Part shown: piece after piece, positions 49,620 through 59,600 of the stretch
How positions within the stretch are numbered: the stretch's first letter is position 1
Layout of the letters: the number at the start of each line of letters is the position of its first letter
Source: Ditylenchus dipsaci
Lineage: Eukaryota; Nematoda; Chromadorea; Rhabditida; Anguinidae
Direction of reading: 5' to 3'
Length of the DNA stretch: 64,000 nt
Assembly (NCBI GenBank): GCA_004194705.1
Contig: SADC01001218.1
Location: forward strand, 186,001-250,000
Program-made: the position numbers and the translations under genes
Notes under the pieces: generated by a model
Told to the model about the DNA's origin: nothing
The model's database searches: none
The model's input: the letters and a program-made list of their open reading frames with translations, nothing else

Positions 49620-49806
49620 CAGTCAACTCCCGATTTAGTGTACACCGGATTTAGTGTACACCTCGGTTTAGTGTACACCTGGATTAAAGCATTTTGGCTG
49701 GCGGTTAATTAAAATGACTAGAATGAACCCTCGATTTAATGTACACTCGATTTAGTGTACACCTGGAGCCGGTCCCCAGGGTGTACACTAAATCGGGAGT
49801 TGACTG
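49620..49806. mobile_element. Pogo-like MITE, TA-flanked
   Basis: TA-CAGTCAACTCCCGATTTAGT at the left, ACTAAATCGGGAGTTGACTG-TA at the right; interior GATTTAGTGTACACC units and the GGAGCCGGTCCCCAGGG core. Confidence 0.8.
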
Positions 49807-50111
49807 TATTTAGGAACTGACTTTTATTGCGATTTCAATTTACATGATTTTATACAGCCGTATGCTGAAAATGATGGCAATAAGCAGGGCTACATTTTGA
49901 GTGTAAGGTTGCAAATGAGTATGTAAATTAAAATTGGGGAAAAACGTCAGTTCCAGGATACTATTAAGGATTTCACCGAATTGGATTTTTTATATTTTAG
50001 CTCTAACTTTAGATCAACTTTTCATCTGTATGATAGCTCAAATGAAAGCCCAGAAGCTTGGCTACATTTTGACACTAAACTTGTAAATAAAAGGATAAAA
50101 AATAAGGTCTG

Positions 50112-50252
50112 CAGCCAGCCGTCCATGCCCGTCCACCTTTTCAATCGACCGGCCGCCACCGCCCTAAAAATTGTAATTTTTTCGAAAAAACGTCTTTTGG
50201 GACGGTGGCGGCCGGTCGATTGAAAAAGGTGGACGGGCATGGACGGTCGATG
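50112..50252. mobile_element. GC-rich palindromic MITE
   Basis: CCGTCCATGCCCGTCCACCT, TTTCAATCGACCGGCCGCCA and CCGCCC on the left are mirrored by GGGACGGTGGCGGCCGGTCG, ATTGAAAAAGGTGGACGGGC and ATGGACGG on the right, almost without mismatch. Confidence 0.7.
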
Positions 50253-50621
50253 TGTTTTTCGCATTAGAAAAAGGTAGTTCATGTTCTAAAAAGTCGACCG
50301 TCCTGATTTGATAGGCCAATTGTTAGACCGTCCGGACGGGACGGGCCGGAGGACGGGCGCCCAACTATGGCTATTATAGAGACGAAAAAGATTATAAATA
50401 AGAGCTAAAATACAAAAAGCAGCTAAAATTTTCAAATATGCATAACGCCAAGCCGACAACCCTAAAAATCTGTTTTCTTTTCAAAAAACGATCGGCAGAT
50501 CGGAATCCTTACGATATTTGCGACCAGACTGTCAGAACAGAATGGATAAAAGGGTGTATATTTTTTCAATTGAAGGGCTGCATATGGGTCCGAAACAAAA
50601 CAATTATGATTGGAAAAATAC

Positions 50622-51162
50622 GGGCGACGGTGAATTCGTCCACGGTGAATTCGTCCACGGTGAATTCGTCCACAGGTGAATTCGTCCACAGGTGAATTCG
50701 TCCACAAAATAAAATTTGGCGTTATTTCTCCAATTTGATTGTTCAAATTTTTTTTAGCGTATATATGCTTTTCATTCTTTGAATTTTATGGCTAACTGTT
50801 TTTCGTTGTTATCTTTTTACGTGTGACTTTGTGAATTTACTTTTCTTGGTTTACTGTTCTTAGTCAAATGTTTTAGATACTTACAAGAAGAATGACCTTC
50901 TCAAAGACCTTCTTATTCAAACTTTTTCTTCTCTTTCCCTTTCTTTCTCCAGGTTTCTATATCTATATTCTCCCAGTAAAATTCTTTTTTTTACCAAAAA
51001 GTTTTTTTACCAAATGTGCCTTTTACCAAATATTCCTTTACCTTTTTCGGTACAGCCGAAAAATATAATTTTATTTTTGTGGACGAATTCACCTGTGGAC
51101 GAATTCACCTGTGGACGAATTCACCGTGGACGAATTCACCGTGGACGAATTCACCTAGAGCC
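50622..51162. mobile_element. Foldback element of GAATTCGTCCAC units, perfect 9-bp duplication
   Basis: Five GGTGAATTCGTCCAC units on the left (50629-50706) and five inverse GTGGACGAATTCACC units on the right (51080-51154). GAAAAATAC flanks it at 50613-50621 and 51163-51171. About 370 bp of non-coding AT-rich spacer. It lies just upstream of the SR-domain gene. Confidence 0.87.
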
Positions 51163-51319
51163 GAAAAATACCGATACATACTTGTTTGTACTATTTACTA
51201 GACGAAATCAGTAAATTACTTGCAAGAACAATTTGAGCCTTTGGCTAAAACTTTTAGCCTAAAAGTCTCGTCCTGTTAGTTCCGAAATTTCAACGCTAAA
51301 TTTTCATCATTCATCATTC

Positions 51320-51334
51320 AATTATCCTATTTAG
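51320..51334 (+). promoter_or_regulatory. AG acceptor before the SR gene start (possible 5' intron or trans-splice site)
   Basis: ATTATCCTATTTAG ends 20 nt before the ATG at 51354. It could be an ordinary 5' UTR intron acceptor or an outron acceptor. Similar sites precede PHF10 and the PPP1R21-like gene. Confidence 0.3.
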
Positions 51335-51353
51335 TGTTCGTTATCAAAAAAAC

Positions 51354-52719
51354 ATGGAAGACGAAAAATTCGAAGAAGAGATTGCTGAAGTTGATGTGCT
51401 CGTCACCCTGAAATCTAGCAAAACTGGTCTTACTGATGAAGAAATTATGTCGGTTCCATCCTGGCTTTCTAGTTCTCAGTTCTCAGCGAGAGTTGCTACT
51501 GTCTTCAGGTTTGCGTTTCTTTGCATTTTTATCTTTTAATTTTATCAACTTTTTTATTGTCTAGGTCTCTGATAAGCAAAGAAGGCTCCAAATTTCTCAT
51601 AATGCGCAAGTTCCAAGAAAAGTTTGGCCAATTCGTCACTCTGAAGAAAGGCGTAGAAAACTTTCTCGGGATAGGGCTAAATTTGAAGCTGTGATTTATG
51701 CCTCTACCCAGGACTTGGTCCGACAATTTACAAAAAGCTGTTTCAAAACCATCTCGAAAGTCTTTTTTAGAATCTAGCTGTTGCCTATGACATTGAAGAA
51801 GAGCTTGGGTTGACTGGAGATGGAATTGTTCGTGAGATTGAAAGTCAGGTGAAGCCGAAATCGTTCGATAACTCAGCTCCGCAACAGCCTGTCGATGGCG
51901 CTAAGAACGCTGTGCCTGCTCCATTCACCTGTCTGTCGTCAGTAGCAGGAGGGTCTTTGCCGCCAGCTGTAAGCAAGTCGAATTCGTCTACCAAAATTCC
52001 GTAAGTTATTTACTCTCAAGTAGTGTTTCCAATTTTGACAATGACACTGACATAAGAATGACAGTGTCACAGGAACGCTTGATCAAATATTCGAGTGTCA
52101 CTGTCATTCTGGTCTCACTGTCAAAGTTGAAAACACTGCTCTTAAGTTCTTCTCTGCTTTTAAATTGGGTACTTCTAGATCTCTTCTTCGATATGATCTC
52201 ACAAAAGCTGCCAGTCAAAAACATGCTGCTCGTTTCTTGCCTCCTCCAATGAGTTCTTATAACAGATTACCTCATGCTGAAAAGATCTTTTCACTCAGCT
52301 TTCCATCGCCTCCCAAGAATTCTGCTTTTGCTAAAGAAGTGGTTTCCGTGCCGCCAAGTTTTGGTCGTGGTTCTCGTCGTGGTGGGCCAAGAAGAAGATC
52401 ACCTATGCCAGCTGGTCGTTGGCGCAAGAATTCTCCTGCCCATCGCAGATACGGTCGCAGTCGTTCTCGCAGTTTAACTCCGCCGAGCCGTAAATTCTAC
52501 AAACGCTATGCTAGAAGCCGTTCCCCGCCGTCTCGTAGAAGTCGTCGATCTCCCAGCTCCTCATCTGAACATCGTCGTCGTCATCGTCAAGAAAGAGGTC
52601 ATTCATCTGGTCGATCGTCTCAGTCTTCAACTAGCAGTGTTCGCTCTTCTCGTTCTCGCTCGCCGCTCAATGAACTGGATGGAGGTGGTCCGAGAAACAT
52701 GCAAATTCATGAGCAATAG
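51354..52719 (+). CDS. Arginine/serine-rich (SR-domain) protein, 4 exons, family not identified
   Basis: Exons 51354-51500 (or 51508), 51565-51717, 51771-52000 and 52179-52719; stop TAG at 52717. The N-terminus is acidic, the middle is charged (SEERRRKLSRDRAKFEAV, then DIEEELGLTGDG), and the last third is an RS domain with many RS/SR dipeptides (RSRSRSLTPPSRK, RRSRRSP, SSRSRSP). That composition is typical of nuclear pre-mRNA processing proteins, so a splicing-related role is inferred, not shown. The consensus donor AG|GTTTGC at 51509 puts exon 2 out of frame; ACT|GTCTTC at 51501 keeps it open and may be the true donor, or there is a one-base error. Intron 52001-52178 contains a 118-bp hAT-like MITE. 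A pyrimidine-rich AG acceptor lies 20 nt before the ATG. I do not recognise the orthologue. Confidence 0.75.
52021..52138. mobile_element. hAT-like MITE inside an SR-gene intron
   Basis: TAGTGTTTCCAATTTTGACA and TGTCAAAGTTGAAAACACTG are inverse ends. Flanks CTCTCAAG (52013-52020) and CTCTTAAG (52139-52146) match at 7 of 8. Removing it and one flank leaves a 52-nt intron. Confidence 0.8.
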
Positions 52720-52860
52720 CCAAAAGAAAATATTTTACCATTACAGATCTCATTGTTGAGTATATTTGTTTGTGTCGGTTGAAAGTAAATTATTTAGAGA
52801 ACAGTGATAAAGACTCTTATTTTATCTCACTTTCCTGAATTATCTTTATTTTATTTTTAC

Positions 52861-53124
52861 TAGGGTTACATTCGGTCGGAAATTTTCAGATCAGCCGGCT
52901 TTCGGACATCGGCTTTTTTAAAGCCGGTTCTTGGATCCGGTTTTTTCAAAAAATTTAGGTCGGTAACCGACATCTACTCTATTTCGTTTATTTTTGTCGC
53001 AAATAAACCGGTATTTTGCTAAATCCAGTTTTTATGAACCCCGTTTTTGTTTTTGGTTCATTTGCCAAATAGCCCGGTTTTGGGTTAAACGACCGGTTTG
53101 GTTAACCGACCGAATGCAGCCCTA
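52861..53124. mobile_element. hAT-like MITE, TAGGGTTGCATTCGG family
   Basis: Ends TAGGGTTACATTCGGTCGG and CCGACCGAATGCAGCCCTA; interior like the copy at 36063-36324. The flanking octamers ATTTTTAC and ATCTAACC agree poorly, so the duplication has decayed or one border is misplaced. Confidence 0.7.
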
Positions 53125-53199
53125 ATCTAACCCTTCAAAAATAAAAACAAATTTCGGGGGTGTCAGACGTCGTGCAAATACCTAAATTTTACTAGGCAA

Positions 53200-53785
53200 A
53201 TTTTTCGGTACAATTTCGGTATACCCCACCACTCAATTTCGGTATACCCCACCACTCAATTTCGGTATACCCCCACCAGTCTGTTAATAATTGGATGTTT
53301 CAGGTTGTTCCAAATTGTACAGTTTTGTATAGAATTAGTAAATTAGAATGCTGTGGTATACCAAAACTGAGTGGTGGGGTATACCGAAATTGAGTAGTGG
53401 GGTATACCGAAATTTAGCCAGGTATACTATGTACCCATCCTGAATGGGTTTTATTTCAAGAATAGGAATTTCAGGTATAATCTCCCAGGTAATAAGCCCT
53501 GGTTATCACCATCTAACACTTCTTAGGAAGCTAGTTAGCACCATTCGTTATTAGTGCTTCTTTGGTACACTACCTGGTCACCTGGGGGCACTTATGTGAA
53601 CGATCTGCGACTCCCTACTACTTAGAGACCACTTAGAACGATCTGCGACTCCCTCCTACTACTAGTCTACTAGTACTACTCTCGAGAAAGCGCCATTGAG
53701 AAAGATAGCCTGAAACATCCGATTGTTAACAAAGTGGTGGGGGTATACCGAAATTGAGTGGTGGGGTATACCGAAATTTAGCCAA
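53200..53785. mobile_element. Foldback element of TTCGGTATACCCCACCACT units
   Basis: Three units on the left (53209-53281), inverse units at 53358-53415 and 53733-53780. The uninterrupted duplicate at 56.1 kb shows the empty site; AATTTTTC is repeated on both sides of the insertion (8-9 bp duplication). Confidence 0.7.
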
Positions 53786-53953
53786 TTTTTCAAACCTTTT
53801 GGGATGGTCATTTATTCAATAAATGTTTAGATTTTTTAGCGCTACTACTGAATAACCCTCAACTACCACCATCCCCCACAATTGGATTACCTCAAAAGTT
53901 GCCGTAACTACACTTGTTTGAGGATTAGGCAGGGTAAGCCATCGTATGTTAAC

Positions 53954-54425
53954 CAGTGCTGTAAATTTTGGAATTTCGGCCTCGGCACCGCACCTGACGC
54001 CGGCGTTGAAAATTTTGGCACCGGGCATCGCATCGGGCACCAACCTTCAAGATTTCGGCATCGGGCACCGCACCGAGTACCGACCTTCAAAATTTCAGCA
54101 CCGGGCACCAGCCTTCAAATTTCAGGCGGTGCCGGGCCGGTGTCGCACCAGAAATTTTATATATATGAAAAAAATTATCAATTAAATATTTAATTTTTTA
54201 GCTAAATTGCAAATATGAACAGTGTTTTCGACATTATTATGCTGTTTGGAGGCAAATTATGCGTTAGTTAGCTGTTGCCGGTATGATACCATACCACGTG
54301 CTGGTGCGACACCGGTTCGGCACTGACCTTTAAAATTATGGCACCGGGCACCGCACCAGGCACCAACCTCTAAAACTTCGGCACCGGGCACTGGCGGTGC
54401 CGCACCGGTACCATTTACAGCACTG
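53954..54425. mobile_element. hAT-like MITE with perfect 8-bp duplication ATGTTAAC
   Basis: Ends CAGTGCTGTAAAT and ATTTACAGCACTG. ATGTTAAC at 53946-53953 and 54426-54433. The interior repeats GGCACCGGGCACCGCACC-like units in both orientations. Absent from the duplicate at 56.3 kb. Confidence 0.85.
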
Positions 54426-54580
54426 ATGTTAACCGGCACTAAAGAATGTCTTACGCACTTTTCCCGGGGTCTGGGACATATATTTGTGTTCTTTTTACTG
54501 AATTTGTTAAAGAAAAATCGTTGGGGTGGGATATTCGCCGAATGCATCCCTAATCTAGCATTTGAAAAAGGGTGGTATTT

Positions 54581-56060
54581 AATTTTGCTGCCAAAAATTT
54601 GAATTATGCTGCCAAAATCTTTAATTCTGCTGCCAAATCAAATCTGCTGCCAAAAATTTGAATTTTGCTGCCAAAAATTTGAATTTTGCTGCCAAAAATT
54701 TGAATTTTGCTGCCAAAAATTTGAATTTTGCTGCCAAAATTTGAATTTTGCTGCCAAATCAAATCTGCTGCCAAAAATTTGAATTTCGCTGCCAAAAATC
54801 TGAGTTTTGCTGCCAAAAATTTGAATTTTGCTGCCAAAATTTGAAATTTGCTGCCAATTTATCCCTATTCAGTTTTTAGTTGCCGATCTGTATTTTTTCC
54901 ATCTTCGTTCACCTCTTAATCATTTTATTATCTGTTTCAGATGCATATCGAACAAGTCATTTATCCGAAAAAGCGTACTGCGGAAATTATCTACGCCGTG
55001 ATCCAAAACTTTGAAGGTTCAGATGCAGATGACGAGTTGGAAGATTGGAAAAAGCTCTTTGACAATCCTTGGTCAAGCAATGAATGGAGACTGTAAGTTT
55101 TTTGTTATCTGTGTTACTCAGTATTTATTGAAATATGTTGGGGCTAGTGCCTATCGTTGCCTATCGTTGGAAATAAGCACACTGTCGAAACCTATCAATG
55201 CAGCTACAAAGGAAGAAATTTTTAGTTGTCCTGCTGTGCTCAGAATTCGTCGCCCGACCATGCCAATAAAGTCTTTCGTCTAATTTCCCTTGCACTATCA
55301 ATTGAGACAAAATGGTGCTACAAGCAGTTTTTGCTGGCAATCAAAGCTGAAGTAAAAAAGAAAGAATTTAAAGTGCCCAAGTGACTGAGAATGAAATTTT
55401 TAGCTGAGATCGATTTCCTTCAATCGGCTGCTTTTCCATAAGAATTCCGCCAAGGTATGTCAGATCGTGAAATGATGAGTGATTTTTCAAGCGAAAATTT
55501 TCTTTAGCTAGCATTGCATTGTCTGCTCATTGGAATCTCGAATTTGTCAGAAAAATGCCTGCGCAGCTCCGACCGTCACAAGCTTAGTGAATTTTCGGTG
55601 TTTGAATTTATGCATTTGTTAAGATATGCAGTGATTTGTTGTTGTCGTTACGAACGTCTCTTGCATTGTCATTATCTCTAATAAAATCAGAAAGAAAACT
55701 CGTCTTTACAATTTATTCGTAGGTAGAATTTAAATTCACACAGTAGTTTAAAAATATAGCATTTGGTGCAACTATCTCAAGTAAAATCATAAATGATGGA
55801 CATGGAACTAAGATCAGGCTGTGGAAATAGGTCGAGAAATTTCGGCAGCAAATTACAAATTTTTGGCAGCAAAATTCAAATGTTTGGCAGCGAAATTCAA
55901 ATTTTTGGCAGAAAAATGGATTTGGCAGCAAAATTCAAATTTTTGGCAGCAAAATTCAAATTTTTGGCAGCAAAATTCAAATTTTGGCAGCAGATTTGAT
56001 TTGGCAGCAGAATTAAAGATTTTGGCAGCATAATTCAAATTTTTGGCAGCAGATTTAAAT
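54581..56060. mobile_element. Foldback element of TTTGGCAGCAAAATTCAAA units with cargo
   Basis: The left arm (54588-54860) has about 14 units of GCTGCCAAAAATTTGAATTT; the right arm (55845-56055) has about 10 inverse units. The roughly 980 bp between them contain acceptor-like sites and short open frames (see 54941). Exact borders and target duplication are obscured by neighbouring duplicated sequence. Confidence 0.8.
54941..55096 (+). CDS. Short ORF inside the foldback element, unknown
   Basis: Starts MHIEQVIYPKKRTAEIIYAV and has an acidic stretch DADDELEDWKKLFDNPW. It begins directly after TCTGTTTCAG, a good splice acceptor, so it may be an internal exon whose true frame differs. Following frames (55011-55283, VTQYLLKYVGASAYRCL) may be further exons but no join keeps the frame. 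It could be captured host sequence or remains of an element-encoded protein. Confidence 0.3.
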   Translation: MHIEQVIYPKKRTAEIIYAVIQNFEGSDADDELEDWKKLFDNPWSSNEWRL

Positions 56061-56061
56061 A

Positions 56062-56395
56062 TTAGCCTTTGAAAAATAAAAACAAATTTTAGGAATGTGA
56101 AATATCCGTGCAAATACCTAAATTTTGTCCGGCAACTTTTTAAACCTTTTGCTCTGGTCATTTATTCAATAAATTTTTTGATTTTTTGGAGCTACTACTC
56201 AATAACCCTCGACCACCACACTCCCCCCCACAATTTGATTACCTCAAAAGTTGCCGTAACTACACTTGCTTGAGAATTAGACAGGGTAGGGACTAAAGAA
56301 TGTCTCACGCACTTTTCCCGGGGTCTGGGACATATATTTGTGTGTTTTTTACTGAATTTGTTAAAGAAAAAATTGTTAGGGTGGGATATTCGCTA
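56062..56395 (+). repeat. Uninterrupted copy of the direct duplicate
   Basis: Same ordered segments as 53125-54545 but continuous, differing by point changes and a small indel (GGTAGGGACTAAAG here). It serves as an empty-site reference for the two insertions in the other copy. Confidence 0.75.
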
Positions 56396-56499
56396 GTAGG
56401 ATAATATTTCATTAGCATGTAGGCAAGCAGGAGGATCATCACCGAAATTCTAAAATTTTTACTATTGTCACATTTTTTTATGATTGTTAGATTTTTTAA

Positions 56500-56518
56500 C
56501 TCATATTTTATTTTTCAG
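56500..56518 (+). promoter_or_regulatory. AG acceptor upstream of PHF10 start
   Basis: TCATATTTTATTTTTCAG lies 121 nt before the ATG. No donor that would make a 5' UTR intron is obvious. A cis intron from an unseen upstream exon is equally possible. Confidence 0.3.
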
Positions 56519-56639
56519 TATCAATTAGTTTAAAGAATTTAAAGTCAGTTTTTTGCGCTATTTCTGGCATTTTATTGCTGTTTTCCTCTTCCGATTTGTT
56601 TGTATATTTGCCTGTAAATTTACTCATTTTCTGATAAAC

Positions 56640-59600
56640 ATGGAAGATTTGGATTCGATTCATCGTCCTTCATTCATAATTGGTGACTCCCTAGACCCGT
56701 CTGATATTGAAGAGAGTATTAGTAATATAGAAGGCGCGACAATAGCCGATGTGGACACTCCAAATCCAGAAAATTCCGAGTCATCGAATAACAAGGAGGA
56801 GTCGCCCCTTCTCAGTCTGAAAACAGTGGTCAGTTTGATTTTTTTTTCTCAGCCGAAGCAGTCAGACCTAGTGTGTATTAGGAGATCCTCTTAAAGCCAA
56901 AAATGTCAGCAAGACTCCCAGTCGAATCCTCACTACTGACACTACACACATACAAATCGAACCAGCACACATTATTGAATATGAATGGCCATTGAAATCT
57001 GGCGAGTCTTACTTTATCCAAGTATGATTATAACTTCTTTTACAGGGGAGGAGAAAAATGGGCCATTTCAAATTAGGCCATTTCAAATTAGGCCATTTCA
57101 AATTGGGCCAATTCAATTTGTGCCATTTTCAAAATGGGCCATTTCAAATTGCGCCAATGCAAATTGCGCCATTTCAAATAGGGCCAATGCATAATTGTGC
57201 CAAATTCAAATTGGGTCAATTCAAATTGCGCCAAATTATTGGCAATTTTTTAACTGTTGTTTGATTCAAAATCGTGGCCCATTTTGAAATTGGCCCAATT
57301 TAAAATGGCCCAATTTGAAAATGGCCCAATTCGAAATGGCGCATTTTGCATTGGCGCAATTTGAAATGGCCCAATTTGAAAATGGCCCAAATTGAATTGG
57401 CCCAATTTGAAATGGCCCATTCTTCTCCTCCACTTTTACAGACCTTATAAAATTTGAAATATCCAGGAGCAGATCTCTCAGCTGTTAGATGTCAAGTCTT
57501 TCAAGCGAAAATACCCGGAGCTTTCAAGGCGAACTGTTGAGCCACGTGAAAGAGATTATTTATTGGAGAAATTGAACCTGGGTGACTCTTTGGCACCTCA
57601 CCATCTAAACCACTTGACTGCATTGCGAGATTTTGAAGTGCATGATTTGATGTCAACCGAATATCCGGCGATTTATACGGTAAAACTTTAAAGATGTCGT
57701 AAAAACGCTGAATTGTTATAAGATTTAAAATTAACTTTCTTTAGGACTACCAGAAATGTGTAGCTGACCGGATCAAACAAAATTTGCTAGAGAAACAAAA
57801 AGAGTTAGACATAGTTAGTCCATTTTTGCTAATATTTTCAGTAACTTTTTATATTTGGCGTAATTAATCTGAGTTAAGATAAAATCAGATGCCAAGAAAA
57901 TGGATGAGTTGCGGAAGAAAGCCATCAAAAGTGCTGCTGAGTTCAATACTGAGTTACAAACGACAAAAAAATCTGAGCGGAAATATTTCCTGGACATACA
58001 GACTTCAATCATCCAATCACCAGGTCCTTAATTTGACTAATTTGACTCATTTGTGGTTAAAAAAAGTTTTGAATTTTAGCTAATAAGTGGATGAGAATGG
58101 ATAAAGAGTCATCAAAACCTTCAGCCTATCCTGTGGCTTTGATTCCTGGACAATACACCAGCCATTTCAAGCGGTGAATATTGACTCACTGGTTTCAAAC
58201 ATTTTGTTGGTTTCAAACATTTTCAGATTCAGTTTTGAAAAGTTGAGTCGACTGCCGTTAAACTCAGTGATAGACACAGCCGAACTTTTTGCACCCAAAG
58301 AGATATATCACCACCCCCCATCTATGTGTCTGAGCAAGAGCTGGCCAGAAGAAATGCTGTCGCTGCTGAAGTAAACGGATCTTTTGATTTTTATCCTCAA
58401 ACAATATGTTTTTGTTGTTACATAGGCATACAACCAGCCGTCCCCTTTGGCAGTAGACTCCAAGGAAGAAGTCACATCTGAAAAGTCGGCTAGAGATGTG
58501 GTAGCACCTGCTCCGCTCCGAAATCTTCGAAGAAGTTCGACTTCTAGCAGCGTTGCCAGTGCTGCCAAGAAAACACGCAAAACCTCAATTGTTGGTTTTG
58601 TTTATCGATGGGTGCATCAGAATTTTAAAGATTGATTTTGAGGCAATAGAATTGTCGAACACGCTTTGCTCAGTGTGTGGCCTCAAAGAGAATGGACCGG
58701 AAGAGGGAGCCGTAACTCCATTTGTGAAGTGCTATATTTGTCTGCAATATATGCACTCCAACTGCATAGACATGCCTTCCTCTATGGTCGATGTCGTTCA
58801 AAAATACAACTGGCAAGTTTTTTAATTTTTGCAATCAAATAATGGTGCACTCTAATCCACAAGAATCACAATAAATATTAATCAAATTCTACGCGTTCAA
58901 AAAATGAACACGGCATAAAAAAATTGTATTTGTAACTTTTACGAAAACAACTTCAGACCATATCAGGAAAAATTAAGTGTTCTGGCCGATGTCTGTAAAT
59001 CCCGGAACGGACAAGTGGCCCCCAATTCTGATTTTTTCGATGTCACTAGGCTCTTGGATGCTCAAAATTCAATGAAACATTTGACCAGTTAAAGTGATAA
59101 AATTGTTGGTAACTTTCTCAAAATGACCAGACAAGTGTTTGGAGCCAAATGGGGACTTATCCAAAATAGTCAAGCTGAAATCAATATGCCATTTGAAAGA
59201 GGAGATTCAGGGCTACAAAACCTATTTTTTGGAATTTCCTCATCGTTAAATTGACCCTACTATAGAATACCCCCCCCCCCCCAATTTTTTTTTTCAAAAT
59301 CATGTTCTAACCAATCATCCAATCACCAGGTCCTTAATATTCTATAGTATTCTATAGTAGCGCCGTTAAATTTTTTTTAAAAAGTGAGCTCAAAAGTTGT
59401 CCGGGAACTTATTGTCCACCAGTTAGATAAGACTCATATATGGTCAAAACATGCATCTAATATATCTATAACTCTAATAATAAATTGTAGGTCTTGCATA
59501 GACTGCAAAATGTGTGATGTGTGCAACAAGCCAGATCAGGAGGTAATTTGGATAATTTAAGAAATAAAAACTGAGATTTTTTTTGTTTAGGATGCAATGA

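Larger units (their letters stand above)
53125..54545 (+). repeat. Direct duplicate of 56062-56395, interrupted by two insertions
   Basis: Segments AAAAATAAAAACAAATTTCG, CAAATACCTAAATTTT, GGTCATTTATTCAATAAATG, ATTACCTCAAAAGTTGCCGT, CACTTTTCCCGGGGTCTGGG and GGTGGGATATTCGC occur in the same order here and at 56062-56395. Here they are separated by a foldback element (53200-53785) and a hAT-like element (53954-54425). Confidence 0.75.
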
